Origin: Ailanthus altissimus
Taxonomy: Eukaryota > Streptophyta > Magnoliopsida > Sapindales > Simaroubaceae
Direction of reading: 5' to 3'
NCBI GenBank assembly: GCA_946807835.1
Contig: OX327699.1
Span: 25,780,014-25,844,013, forward strand
DNA: 64,000 bases
Position 1 is the first letter of the stretch, and each line of letters opens with the position of its first letter. Below, piece by piece: positions 12,490 to 28,400 of the stretch. Below the pieces are notes generated by a model that saw nothing but the letters and a program-made list of their open reading frames with translations, did not search any database and was not told where the DNA came from. Position numbers and translations under genes: made by a program.

Positions 12490-12728
12490 ATTATTATTAT
12501 TGAGATGGTTATTAAATAAAAGAAAATTGGAGCATGATTCTTCTTGCTTGCTTCACTCTCATCTTCTCCAATTATCCTGCCCGGTTTGCTTATATTAAAT
12601 TCTTTCCCAATATTCCCCCAATTCATCATATCTTTTTCTCTTTTTATATATATATATATTATGATATATCTCATATATAATAATATATATAGAGAATGAA
12701 AGTTATGAATGAAACTTATCTAATATAT

Positions 12729-12760
12729 CATTCTCTATCTAACGTTTTAGATAGAGAATG
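12729..12760. repeat. Perfect 12-bp inverted repeat
   Basis: CATTCTCTATCT (12729-12740) and AGATAGAGAATG (12749-12760) are exact reverse complements with an 8-nt loop. A further copy of AGAGAATGAAAGTTATGA lies at about 12691, so this may be the edge of a small MITE. Confidence 0.7.
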
Positions 12761-13305
12761 AAAGTTATGAAGTCCATAAAAAGTTACAAGAAGCAAACAA
12801 AGGCAGATTCTTTGAGGTTTGTTAGTCTACATTGAGCTGGAGAAAGTTCCCTAAAACATCACAAGAGAAAAAATCATGTTGGAATCTCAATAAAATTATT
12901 TAATAAGCCTATCAGGGATGAAGATGTAATTTGCATATCTTTCAATGATTAATGATTTGATAAATGGATTAACTAGGAAGTGAGTTTTTGAAGGAACTTG
13001 GTTGTAAACAACATGACAGCAATAAAAACAGAATAAATCTACAGCAACGTAAAATTCTACCAGGTGCGTGTTGTGGCATAAGCTCCAGTCAAGACGCATG
13101 AGTTCTCCCTATTTCACGGGAACATGAAGAAACAATTTACATGACGATGGGAATCTACACAACTGAAAACAAGATAAACAATAAAGAGAAACTAATAACC
13201 ATCATCAACTTGTTCAAGCAAGCAAAATATATTGTCTTATTTATCAGTTTATACTAACCAGCATAACTAACAACTATAATATGATGCATAACAAAGATCA
13301 TGCAG

Positions 13306-13731
13306 TTATATCACTGCGCGAGGTGGAGGTGGCAGTTTATATGGTGGAAGGTCTGACGATTCAGACATATCGCTTCGGTTCTTCTGATGCACCTTCCTGA
13401 TAAAAGCAGAAGCCATTCCATCAATGGTACTTTCCTCTTCACGAATCACATATGAAGATTCATTCCCTTCTCTTGGTTCCATCAAGATGGAAACTGGCTT
13501 TGAGCTGTTATGCGGCATTGTTGACCTTTTGTTCCCAGAAAATTGAGAAAGCCGGGGTTCATTAGCAAGGATGACAGAGTCTGACACAGGTCCAAGGTTT
13601 CTGGTGGCTGCTGAAGCTCCTGCAGCTCCAAGACTCATCTGGGAAATCGAAAAAGATGACATTTTAATGATGTTCACCACCGTCTTCACTGATTTCCCAT
13701 AAAGGGACTTGTTTCTGTCCTTGCTACTCAT
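13306..13731 (-). CDS. Uncharacterised plant protein, 141 aa
   Basis: A single uninterrupted frame starts with ATG at 13731 and ends with TGA at 13306. The protein is Ser-rich and basic at the N-terminus (SLYGKSVKTVVNIIKMSSFS), with a GAAGASAA stretch, a middle rich in polar residues, and an ordered-looking end (DGMASAFIRKVHQKNRSD, then SSDLPPYKLPPPPRAVI). There is no signal peptide or membrane segment. The A..FI.K.H.K pattern near the C-terminus vaguely recalls DUF761-type plant proteins, but I would not assign it. Codon use and the presence of a TATA box 130-140 bp upstream support a real gene. Leader DNA contains TTCTAG before GAGAATAG, so a 5' UTR intron is possible. Confidence 0.7.
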   Translation of the reverse strand: MSSKDRNKSLYGKSVKTVVNIIKMSSFSISQMSLGAAGASAATRNLGPVSDSVILANEPRLSQFSGNKRSTMPHNSSKPVSILMEPREGNESSYVIREEESTIDGMASAFIRKVHQKNRSDMSESSDLPPYKLPPPPRAVI

Positions 13732-13858
13732 GGCTAGTCTTAACCAAGTCTAACCAAAACTATTCTCCTAGAACAAAATGAAATGATTGAAGGTTAAATA
13801 ATCAATTGGGTCGATGAATAAGCTTAGGATACTTGCTTTTGAAGCAATGCACAACGGG

Positions 13859-13876
13859 GGTTATTTATAAATAACC
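13859..13876 (-). promoter_or_regulatory. Palindromic TATA element of the 141-aa gene
   Basis: GGTTATTTATAAATAACC is a perfect 18-bp palindrome with TTTATAAA at its centre, 128-145 bp upstream of the minus-strand ATG at 13731. It serves as a plausible TATA box in either direction. Functional role inferred. Confidence 0.5.
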
Positions 13877-16300
13877 ATATGGGTATTTGGGTTTCGTGGT
13901 AACTCTTTATTACAGCCCAGATCCCTTTCTCAATTCCATCACATGATGTAATTGTACCTGAGACAAGGAAGAATCTATCCTCCCTTATTCTGTGACAAGT
14001 AGAGTGCACGTGTCAAAATCTGCCATTGACAAGTGTCACCGTCAACTGATCTACCCTTGTTCGCACATATTTTCCTCCAGATGCCCGGACCCCTCTGTGC
14101 TTACACTCAATTCGCGTGCAATAAAAAGATATGGAAAGATATATTTACATCTGTGCATTCACACTTTAACGCTTTTGAATTATTGGGTTAAGACGAAACT
14201 GATTCTAGTTCCATTAGTACGTGCTCAAGTTAAATGATGCGATCAAATATTGGGTTAAGACAGAGCTGATTCTAGTTCAATAATATTGTCCTCAAGTAAA
14301 ATGATGTGTTTAAATTTAAGTGTTTATTTGATTCAGCTTCTTTATTTATTAAAAAAAAAATTCAATGTCAAATTTATTGATAACATTTTGATTATAATAA
14401 AAAAAAAATTTAGAGATTAAAAATTTTTATTTTATTTTCAATTGCAAATTTAAAATTTAAAATTTTTAAGAGTAGAGTTTTTTAATTTTTAAAAAATATA
14501 TTTATATAATATCACATATACCATAATAATATTTTTTCTTAATAAAAATAAATTATATTCAACTTACATATTTTAATTATATTTTTTAAAAAATTATTAT
14601 ATCTGTATATTTCTACAACAATCGTATTTTTATAAAAATTTATAAAAAATTTTTGTTAATTATTTTATTTTTAATTTTTATACTAAATACAATAAATTTA
14701 TATTAATTTACTGTTTATTATGTATTAATTTTACTTGATTATTATATTTTAAAAAATAAATTAGAGAATATATATAATAAATTTAAATTTATAAATAAAA
14801 AATATTAAATTATTTAAAATTTAAATATAAAATTTATTAAGTGTCTATTTAAATAATTTAATAATAAATAAAAATTTAATAATATATAATAAAATGATAT
14901 GATATTTTTTTTAAAAATATTAATTAACAATTAAATAATTAATAATTTTTTTAAAAAAAATTTACTTTTAAAAACTTTATTTTAAAAAATTTTATTTAAA
15001 AAGCTTCATCTATATTCTTCTACGCTACTTTTGCACTTTCCGGAGGCTTCTCTTCACATCACAATTCGTCACAGCTTTGCGTCACCTTATGAGGTTGCAG
15101 TGAAAAGAATCAAACCCTGTTACTTTCCATAAAGCACCAGCAGAGTTCTTTTGGTGCTACTGATAGCCACTCTTTTATGCTTCAATAAGTAAACGAAATA
15201 AGACTTTGAGAACCTTCTCCAGTTCCCATGCTCTCCAATTACACAAGGAGAATAAATTGACCAGTTTGCAACCCTGTAAGATGGAAGACGGTCCGCCGAA
15301 TAAAACTTTTCACAGCATCAGCTTCCGCTAAACATTGGCTCAAAAACTTCATGCCGTGCACAGTGGTTCCCATCTAGCTCTATCTAGAATTCTACCTTTG
15401 GTTAAACTACAGAAAATCATTTCTTATCTTACAGCCTCGAGCAGAATCCTTCCACCATATTTAATTTGAATCATGCACTCATTACCACTGTAGCAAAGTC
15501 TCTCTTTCACACAGAGACAACAATTTCAGCTAACTTTGTGCATCTTGCCTCCAATTGACGCCACATCCAACCTCTAATTGCTGTATTATTTCCCTTGCTT
15601 TCCATTCTCAAGAAATTCAAGATTTCAGTTCGGCACATAGCAGCTTCTGGCTTCTCATTAAAAGCTTACCACGACAGGATTAGAAAAAAGGATTGAGATC
15701 AATAACATCGTAGGGTTCAGTTAGTTTCAACAACATGCATTGCTTGATTTACTATTGTTAGTTCCAAAGGACATATATACTTCAAGCATAATGTGAAAGT
15801 AATAAACTAACTAAAAAAGTGAACTGGAATAACTGACAATTTTGTTAAGGAAGTCTAGAGGAATAGGATAACTCAAAGGCTGTTAAAGATCAGATAACAT
15901 AGAATTATGAGCCAGTCAATTTTAACTCTCATCAACTTTTTATACAAATAAGATCTTCTGCAGCCTCAATGAAAAGAAAAGAAAAAAGAATAGCATGACA
16001 AAGATTTCATCTTCTGTAACATTATTGAGACCTAACTGGCTTAAGACAGGAAAGAAAAAAAAAAATCATGGATAGATATAGTCCAATATAATTAATAATG
16101 GCATCATAGATTTCTTGATATCGTTTAGTGGCTCAAATGAAAATCCATGTCTACTCGTATACCTTTATTTTATTGTTTTCTGGTTGTTTGAAAAGAAGAA
16201 ACTTACAAGGAATTACCATCACTATATGGAAAGAACTATAGTTTACCCCTTCAATCCTCTCCTTTTTTTCTTTACAATTTATTTGGGTTAACGCCTCAAT
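13877..16300. other. Intergenic, with extreme AT-rich core 14290-15000
   Basis: No gene is recognised. A CACGTG (G-box core) lies near 14007. From 14290 to 15000 the sequence is almost only A and T with long homopolymers, which looks like degraded repeat or matrix-attachment-like DNA. From 15000 to 16300 composition returns to normal and may include the S6K 3' UTR; no protein features are visible there. Confidence 0.6.
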
Positions 16301-18416
<2,116 letters not shown>

Positions 18417-19496
18417 TTTTGTTTTTCTTTGTAGATTGAAGATGGAAGAGACGAAGTTCTTGGTATGTGTTAAAAAGACGTAAGAGAGAGCCAGCCGACG
18501 AGGCGGGCTGGGGAAGCTGAGATTACATTGTAGAGGGGAGGGAGACAGAGTTGATTTGATTTAAGATGATTAAAAAAGGAAAAAGAGACCTTGCAGGTAA
18601 CAGAAACAGATGGATACACAGAAGCTTGGCGACGGTGGCAATGAATTAATTAATCATATCAATCAATTATTGGCCATTGCATTTGCGGATTAACTTGACG
18701 GAAAGAAGAAGAAGAAGAATTCATTGAACCGGATTTTTATACGCGCTTGTTAGGGTCGTGAACAAAACGTACTGTAACTGTTATTATAACTTTTTTTTTT
18801 CCTTCCAGAAGCGGAAATAAACAAGCCCAAATAAATAATTAAAAGGAAACGAATGCGACGTCGTCTAGCATTTGGTGAAAGTATAATATTTGTGTATAAA
18901 TTAATGAAATTCAAATAAATAAAAAGAAATTAATAATTCTAAACTACAAAATTATGCTATAAAATTTATATATGAGATTCCATCACATTAACATTATCTT
19001 TTGTTTTACTATTTTATAAATGTGATGGTTTTGCACTAGTCTCAGTGTCTCACATTATTTACTATTTATTTAACATCTGTGGTGCGAATTTGAATCAATA
19101 CCACATTAGTTAAGGTATATCCCAGCTTTAGTGATTAAAGAGTAAAAACAATGTAGTTCAAGAATTGCGAGTGTTTACGTTCTCAAAGAAGAATTGCGCC
19201 AGTGAAATCAAACCTTTCCATTACAAACCGAAAATTACAAATCTATACCCCAAATTTTACTCCGAAAAGAATTGAAGCCAATGCAATTGAAACCACCACT
19301 TAGTCAATGAACATACAAAAATCACCTATTCTCTCCCACCCAATACAAACGCCAAGATTCTCCTAAGAAAAAATTGGAGAATGATAATTGATACACAAAT
19401 GATGAATAGATATTATAACTAATTCACAAAGTAGTCCATATAACCAACTCAGGAGCTTTAGCAAAACAGCCCCTTCATTTTCCTTACTTTCCACTA
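18417..19496. other. S6K promoter side and MOS14 3' flank
   Basis: The region holds the S6K leader and promoter and then AT-rich DNA. It contains no recognisable gene. 19200-19496 is probably the MOS14 3' UTR. Confidence 0.6.
18734..18741 (-). promoter_or_regulatory. TATA box of the S6K gene
   Basis: On the minus strand this reads TATAAAAA, about 320 bp upstream of the S6K ATG at 18416. The implied leader is GA-rich in the interval, as is usual for a plant 5' UTR. Confidence 0.5.
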
Positions 19497-22400
19497 TTAT
19501 ACAGGTGCCGTATTCAATTCAAGCGGCTTCAAAGCTCCTTGAACAATCTCTTGAACTGTTCGATTACGACGACAAACGTCAGACAACTCTTCAACAGGAG
19601 CCATTAGGGCATTGACATCAGCCCCAGATGCTGCCTCTGAAAATGCCTGTAAAAACCTTGACCGTTCTACTTCTGCTAATGCTGACAATGGGATTAATGA
19701 AACACTATTCTTCGCCCACTCCAATGCTTGCACACCATATGCCCGAGTTAGGGCTAGCAGTGCATATGTTACCTGAAGTATGAAAATGTTCCATAAAAAT
19801 TCAATCTTATATAAGTTGGACACAGTATGGTTGTAATTCACCGCATTAACCATGTCCATACCAGTAACATCTTAGGAATCTGAAAAAAAAAAAGACCTAC
19901 CGTCTCTAATCGAGAACTTGGGAGCGCTCCTGTTAATGATGCAATTAAAATTCTCATAATGCTGGGACCTCGAGGAATAATGATGCTATTCCTTATAGAT
20001 AAGAATTCTTCTCCCTTGCAAGACTTTGCAAGATCAAAGATATCAGATAAGAATGTCAATATGGAAATGGAAGCCTCTCTGCAAACCAAAAAAGCAAATG
20101 AAAGTGAGAAAGAGAAACATAAACATTAATTTATCAGGAAGGTCTACGAAGGGTCCTTCATACATCGCCTCTTTATCTGTAGGAGGACATGGATATGCCA
20201 AAGGCTAACCCTTGTACCAGTAGACATGGATTACAATGTGTCCACACTATCTGTCCCAAAATTCATATCCATTTCTGATATATCTAATATTCTAATTCAC
20301 AAGCAATATAAGGTGCATGAACATAGGCACGCATGCATAAGGTTTGCATGCACAATGTACATATGCATGTGCCTGTATGTATGCGTCTCAGCATATAGTT
20401 AAGCCACTGTGTTCCAAGCAAATTTTCTAAAAGAATTTTTATTGTATAACTAAAATGTGCATACAGATGCCGGTTAGCTCTCTTCCAATCCAACCTTTAT
20501 TCAAAGGCCTGGATCATGTAGTAGTCCTGTTCTCTATTCATGTTGACACACTATTCAGGCTTTTTCTTGGTCTGGAGAGGAGGAATTGGTCTGTTCTCTG
20601 CTTATTAGTAGTTCAGGAAGATAAGCAATGCTATAGTTATCATGTCCTTCGACATGAGTGAAAACCGAACTAACTTGTTCAGTGAAGCAAAATATCTCAA
20701 AGGATCTCTGTGTAAATCACATGGTCGTTTTAGTAACTCTTTCATCCTATTCCCTTCCCTCCAAACAATATATCGAAACATTAAAAAAGAAAAAAAATCT
20801 ACACTGCACAAAATTTATAACCACACACATGGCATGCGCAGAGAGAGAGAGAAGCTAGACCTGTGCTGCACTGTGATTCCAATCATTGAGCAGTCCACTA
20901 ATGATGGAAAGACAGAAGATGGGATAAATAGTTGAGGACAATAGCGAATGCATCTTGATGCCAACAAGAAACAATCATCTGCCACGTCTGGTCTGGAAGT
21001 GAACTCCTGCAGAATAGATGATCATGTAGCAAGAGAAACACAGACAACTCCAAAGAAGTGAACTCCTGAACATTAAATTCACACCTCAATACTTGAGAGA
21101 AGACACGTTGTGCGCTTGAAAAGAGCTTCTATTAAACTTTGTAAGTAACTTGCACAAGATGGGTCAGAACCAAATATCTGTCAGGCAGAATATGCCAACT
21201 GCTCAAACTTACAGTAGAAAAAGGAAGTAGAATGTTAATGCTGATATTTAAGGCGGGAGGACTACCTTTATAACTTCACTGGAGAGATAAAGGAAGCATG
21301 GCTGTTGGTGTTGTTGATATAGGCCTTGAATCTCCTCTAGAATGGCTCCTATTGTAATACCCATAAACCTTTTGGAAGTTCTTACCTAACGAAAACGTCA
21401 AACAGCATGACACGCAATTGCTGGCAAGACTGATACATCGTTTACTCACCATAACTAAAGAATTATTTAACCATGTAAAACTAACAATCCTGCCTTAAAG
21501 ACTGCACATTTTGCCAACTATATATTTCAAGATAACGTGGAACCAATAATTAATCATTTCTTGTTATCAACCAAACTGGGAGGATTTATTTCCTAGACAT
21601 CATTCAATCCTTCTCAGGCCAGCCATACTCAGATGAGCCTAGTAGGTCAGACTCATCCCCCTGACTACCAATGATGTAAACTCCTTCCCTAGTCTTGGAG
21701 ACATACTGTAATACTCAAACATAGGTTTATGCAATAGGGTGCATTTACAGGCAAGAAAAATCTGGTTCACTACATTTCAATTTGCAGACATGTAATGCAT
21801 GTAGCAAACTATGATCTCAGACATCAGAATAAAGAGATAAAGGCATGTAGGTATAACGCATGGAGACTAAATGTACTCCTGAGGAATTGTATGATTATGA
21901 AAATAAGATTCAACAGAATAAGAAGATAGAATTTTATTGTGAACTTAACATACAGATACATTGCATTGCTATGAATAAAAATGTTAGATTTGACTATTAA
22001 TTTCTGGTGTATACCTGTAAAAGATACTTAAAATTCAGAGTGCATATAGTTGAAAGCTACATTTGGTTATCAAATTTTAAACATGTTAAGTTTAACTCAC
22101 AGCGTATTTGCAAGCTCGACAAAGAGACTCCATAGTTCGCATATCCCAAGCACGACTGCACCAGATACATATAAAACACAGATTAGACCAGAATGAAATG
22201 TGATATATTGGAGAATTCCTGGTTGGAGAAGGTAAAGAGCACTCACATATCAAATATGGCTTTGAAAATGGGCCAAAGCCTTTGTATTGCATCTGCCACA
22301 GCCTCAGGATGATTTACATACCTAGAATTGGGGCAGTTGTACATTTAGAACATTTCAATAGGTTGAAGCAGTAAAAGACAGAACTGAAAGGACACTGACC

Positions 22401-25400
22401 ATACCTAAAGATGTACGCAAACCTATCAATATGAACAGTTAAATCACGAGCATGTTTCTTCTGCAATATTTCTGGTCCTTGATTAATAATTTCCTGCTTG
22501 TTAGATCATAAAACCAATTGTATCATTGATGAGCAAATAGAGGTAGATGAATCCACTAGAAGCAGAACCAACCTGTAATGGCGAAACAACTGGCAAACAC
22601 AACATCTCCAGAGCCTCTTTAGCATCGTCTCGAGGAAGTTCCGTAATAACCATACTGCATAAATAAATGTAAAGAAATTAATCGTCATTTATGCAGAATT
22701 TAATTTCATCAAATATTGCACTTATTTTCAAAATTGTTGAGCAACAAATATACCTTAATGCTTCAACTAGATGTAATGAGTCCTCTGGAGAAACTTTCAA
22801 ACTACCTTCCCCATTAACTGCTGTACGGTATACATTATAGAGACCATCCAAGTACCCACGAAGCTTTTTCCGGCAATCTACAAGTTCAAAATGAATCATT
22901 ACAATTACTTAAAATACTATCAATATGCAACCATTTTCTGCCTAAACAAATAAAATTGAACTAACAATTGAAGTGGATATCGCAAATAAAATAGCCAACG
23001 AAAATTAGAAGGCATACATCTTAGAAAGGCTGAAGACAGCCAACTGAGAACACACATTGATAGCAGAATTGAGATTGAACAATAATGCAGAAGATTAGCC
23101 ACAGGATATATTATGACTACTAAACATTCTGAGGCATGCACAAGCGATATACTGGACATGGGTCAAAAATCAAAATGAGCTCCCCCGGTCCATCTCTCAT
23201 ACACACTTTGACTATGCAAAACCCCAGCAAGCATCTTTGAATCTTCTGGAATGAAATCAATTCCTTTTTTCATTCTTCACCAACTTTCTATTGTTGTGAT
23301 GCCAATTATTCATTTGGTAACCCTACACCCTTAATATGTACACAATATCATTTCTTGTGATCAGAAACAAGAAACTTGTATAAAAAGAGCTAAACAATTG
23401 AAATCTGATCAGCTCACCAAAAAAGAATAGGTTCTGAAAACAAACAAAAGAAAACTATCCCAGAGATCACACACTTATCCTAGACCCCATGCACAAATAG
23501 ATGAATGAAGAACTTGAAATTCTTTAGTAACAGAAGCCCAAAATGGGGCTATATCCCGTAAAAAGTTGGTGTCTTCCTCAAAATCATCAAAAATCCTTCT
23601 GTTTCTTTCTTGCCAAATCACCCAAAGCGTAGCCAGAACTGTATATTCCAACATGTACATAATCTTCGAAACTGAAACTACTGCTGAAGCGGAAACCCAT
23701 GATTTATAATATCCTAGGTAGGTGATCCAACAGGAATTGAACCTCTGACCTCTTGGTTAGACACCAAGAGTCATACTATTTCATTCTCTAATACCAATTA
23801 TAACATTGTCTTTAAAAGATTTCGACCCTCACACTTCACGTTCATCTGTTAGAACTATAGAAGTGTCTTCACTGCAGAGCCATCAACAAGCTTTGGTTAA
23901 GAAGATAATCAAGTCTAGATATCATAAGCTCAATGCGTTTAAGGTTATATATAAAATTTTTTACGTAATCAGATATGAACATCTAGATAGATGAGTTCTG
24001 TTTTTGTCAGGTGCACATGTATCCATTCATTTCACCTATAAGCAAACACTAGAAAGAGCATACATAGATATTGTTAAAATCCAAGCAACTATATTCTTGT
24101 TTTATAATTTGTGGGGGGGTTAACATCAGTAGGTAAACAAACAAAAATTAGTTGATAAAATGTGTTTTATACCATCACAGATGTGTCTAAATGCCAAAGC
24201 TGCAGCTGCAGCTGTATCTTCAGACGTACTCATGCCACTTGTGAGAATACTGAGGACTGAAGGCAATATAGACAGATCACTTGATGCAGCATCAAGCCAT
24301 TTTGAATATGCTCCAATGGTTAAGCAAACTGAGTATTATTAGAGAAGAAAATGATTACAAATGATGACATTCAATAATAAATATTGCAAAACCAGTAGTA
24401 GGAACACCAGTTTGAGAAAACATCAACTACTGCCCCAGGAATTGATGTTCTACCATATCTATTCTGGGGTATCACCCACATGCCCCTCTTCCCAAAATAA
24501 ATAAACTGAAAAATATATAAATTTCTAACACAGAATACCAGTCTGGAGCAATTGCGGTTGTTGAGGAAGTTTCAGAAGCAAAGCCATAACCTATATAAAA
24601 GACAAACAAGATAATATTCAAACAAACATGGAGATTAAATTTCAAAAATTGTAATGGAAATCAACCTAACAGTATAGACAAACTGCATACCATTGCAATT
24701 AAACAATTTACAAAATGCAAGTCACTCCATTAATTATAGTAAGCCGAACAAGGAATTCATGAAATTTTTAAAAGCAAATTTGAGGTATCAAACCACAAGA
24801 AAACTTATCAAGCTGCAATGCAGTGAGGTAACGTTTGTATATGTGAATCAAAAAATGCAACATAGACATCTCTTTGCAATCAAAAACAGTCTAGTAACTT
24901 ATCACCAGGGAGAATAATTAGAAGGAAATTGAGGATTATTCAAACCTGCGGCATTACTTCAGCTTCAATAACTGAAACATAATTAGATATTGCCTGGATG
25001 CAAAATAAAGCAGCCTCTGCAGGACGCCATTCACTTTGTTCATTTCCACAGCAAGCTACACCCTTTATCATTTCAAAAAGAAATACTCTTAAACCACCAA
25101 AAAGAATGTTGATAAACTACTAATTGAACGTAATAGCAAGATGAACAAGATTATTAGAAATTTTTAGAAGTATGACAGAATAATTATAAATCATTTGGGG
25201 TGATAAAACTGAGGGAAAGAAATAAAGATTTGGAATTGTACAAAAACTTTTACTACAAGCACTCAGAAAGTTGTAAATTTCTTTTCTTTTTTTTTTTCTG
25301 CCTTCAGTTATCACAAAAAGCTTGACTACAACCCAGTATTTTCCCTTTATATATAGGGGGAAAAAAAAATTAATAGCAACTTCTGGCTTCCAGCATATGA

Positions 25401-28400
25401 GATTTCTTTATGGCCAACATGATAGAGACACAAATAGCTAGTAACTTCCAAGACAGTGGTTAGTATACCAGCAACAAAGCAAACAGTACACACCTCAACA
25501 AACTTCATATAGAGAATTTTCAGCGTCGCATCACCACCTAAAACTGATGCTGCATCGGTTAAGACATCCGCAACAGCTAGCAACATCACAGATTCCGTTA
25601 GCGTTGAAGAAGAGCTAGACGCCAGGTCTCATCAAGATGAAAATATAAAAGAAGAGGCAGATGAACAACCTTCACATTCAAAAGATGACTGTGACTAAAT
25701 CACATAGAAAGAGATGAGATAGCACCATTTCAACATGTTAGAAAGATATAAGAAAGAAGATTCGCCTAGGTTCAATTTATAAGCAAACCTCGCAATCCTG
25801 CCTTTAAAACATTCTTTTGAGATGAACACAAAAAAATCATAAACCAAATTCTGCTTATTATATGCTCCAAGAGAAGCACTTTTTCTTTTTTGGATAGGAA
25901 ACAAATAAAAATCTATTGAAGAAACAAAGAAAAGAGGATCACAAAAGTGAACCAGTGGTCCACTGAGCAGTAGCTTTCCCACTATGCATAAACCCAAAAG
26001 CTATACAATTATATCTCTGTATACGGCATACCCCTAAAACATGAGACAACAAGAAAATAAGAACCCCCAATAAGCAAAATAAACCCAGGACCATACCCCA
26101 ATCAAGCTGGATGAAAAAGAATGAAGAATCTTGAAAATACTTAAAAACCAAGGCAAGTAGAAAAGTAAAAAAATGAATCCTGTCCCACGGCCATTGATAT
26201 CTCCCTCCTTTTCCTATTCAAAAAATACAGCCAAGAAAAGGCACATATAACAGGAATAAATTGGAGGAACTATAAATTTACTCTTTTTCGTTGCAGCATG
26301 AACATATTTCAAATGAGGTGCCAAAATACCAAGTTTGTATTCTCAAAGCAACTCAAACTACAGGCAAAAGGTCCTATTGATAGATGCTGATAGCTGAACA
26401 AACTTTATATTTCAATATCCTACACCAATTATCTGATTATTACCATATCTAGTATGTTTAAATTCCTTGAGGTCCTCCAATGAAAGGTCTTGATAATCTT
26501 GAGGATATTGAACTCGGAAGCTAACCTGCGAAGAAAAATCATCGTACTCTAAAAGTATTAGCCAATGGGATTTACATACAGTTGGTTTTTCTAGCCAGTT
26601 CAATAAGTTTGAAGAAAAATATTTATGAATTCTTGGCACAAACAAAGTCAGAGGTTGACACGAATATCAACAACAGTAGTCTTTTCTCAAATCAAGATAG
26701 TAACCTGACCAAATTAATGCAAGTGCAGGCATTATAAAAAACGATCAGCATTGATAATAGAGTATCAATAGATCTAGAATCCAGAATGCTGTTTTCTTGA
26801 AATAAGAGTTTTGAGGCATAGACGATGAGTATATATTTGCAGCAATAATATAAAAATGATACTTCAGCTGTTGAGTTGTATGAGCTTAACCAGCATACTA
26901 ACCAAGGATACAAGAGACTCGTAGGCTGAACGAAAAACCTGCAGTCTTCTATTTCTCTCAGCTTCAGTCATTGGCTCATTACCAAATGAGATATAAGAAT
27001 CCCTGGTAGAGTAGAATTATATGTTCAGAGTTTCATAATAAAAATGAATCATCTTGTTATGAAGGATTCACCTTTTTGTCAAGATAACTTGAAGACTGTG
27101 CCAAAAATTAAATGTCATTGAAGCAAAATCATATTCTGGGTGTGAAGCAACTTCCAACAATGCATGTACTATCAACATTGATTCATCAGAACCTGTAGAA
27201 AAAGAAAAAAAATAACGAAAGGATGATCATAGTAACACAACCTAACTCATCTAACCAAAAGCAATTTGAATTAAATAAAATTCGAGCCATAAAAAGCAAA
27301 AAGCATGCAATATCTCTTAAAGTTCAATAAATAATCTATACCAGTTGCAATCAGTTCAACATATGAATCACCCATGTCAGCAAATAATCGAGCAATGGCT
27401 TTCACATCTTCCTCGTCCTGAAAGTAAGTATCCAAGGTAAACAAAAATTATTATCAAATTGCAGTTATGTTTAACAGTATGTACTGATGTTGTGAATGAG
27501 AATAAAGCAAATAATTATCTCAAACTTCTGTGGACAAACAAAAATTAAAACAATGTTGAACAACTGGAAAACCCTAAGAGGGAACCAAAATGAATAAGAA
27601 AACAGCCATATAGGTGAGTTTAATTCTTCCATTTTCTTCCTATAGAACCTAATATTAGGAAATTACATCATTTACATATCTTCTGACATGTATATAACCC
27701 CAAAACTATCCTTGAAGGTGAGGCTAAAGAATAGCCACAACTAAATGTACCCAAAACTTGATCCAGGATTTAGTCTGTTTGCAGGCAGTACCATCTCTGT
27801 AATTCAAGGCCTACCCTGACCCCAACAAAAGAAAAAAGTAAATTAGAGAACTAAACTACCATTCTTTTTTTCTAACAGGTGATACAGAAACTTCAGAATT
27901 TCTACAATAGCACAGGCCCAGGGCATAGTCAAATATGTTGGATATCCGTATGGCCACAGAAAGACAAAATGAAGCATACCTTTGATGAATCTGCAAGTTG
28001 TGCCTTTAAACTCATAATCTGAGGCACAATTACGTGAATTAAGGGCATGTTTACAGCAGCAGCACCAGAGCTTCCAGCAGCTGAGTAGTGTATCAATTCA
28101 GAGATGACTGCAAAGGGGAAAAAAGGCAAAATAACTTATTAAACATAAGAACTAATCCAAGACCAATCCTTCCTAACCCAGTAGTCTTTCCTTCTTTGCT
28201 GGGAAAAATTGGTACAAAGATTAAAAGAGGTCCAAAAAGAGAACAGAAAAAACAGAAAAAGAGAGAATTAGGAAAACATATGACATACGTCACAGATTTA
28301 TTTATTACAGCAGCAACTTTTCTGAAACACTAGAGAAATCAAAATTCAAGCCAAATATTGAGCTTTCAATTTCAGAAATGACCATTACACAAGAAGCAAC

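Noticed and set aside
19083..19125. Another LTR copy suggested by GAATCAATACCACA shared with 12250-12263
   Set aside because: Only about 15-20 bp match and nothing extends on either side.
20898..21089. Minus-strand ORF over MOS14 exon 25
   Set aside because: It is the wrong frame. The family sequence (EFTSRPDVADDCFLLASRC) lies in the adjacent frame, flanked by good splice sites.
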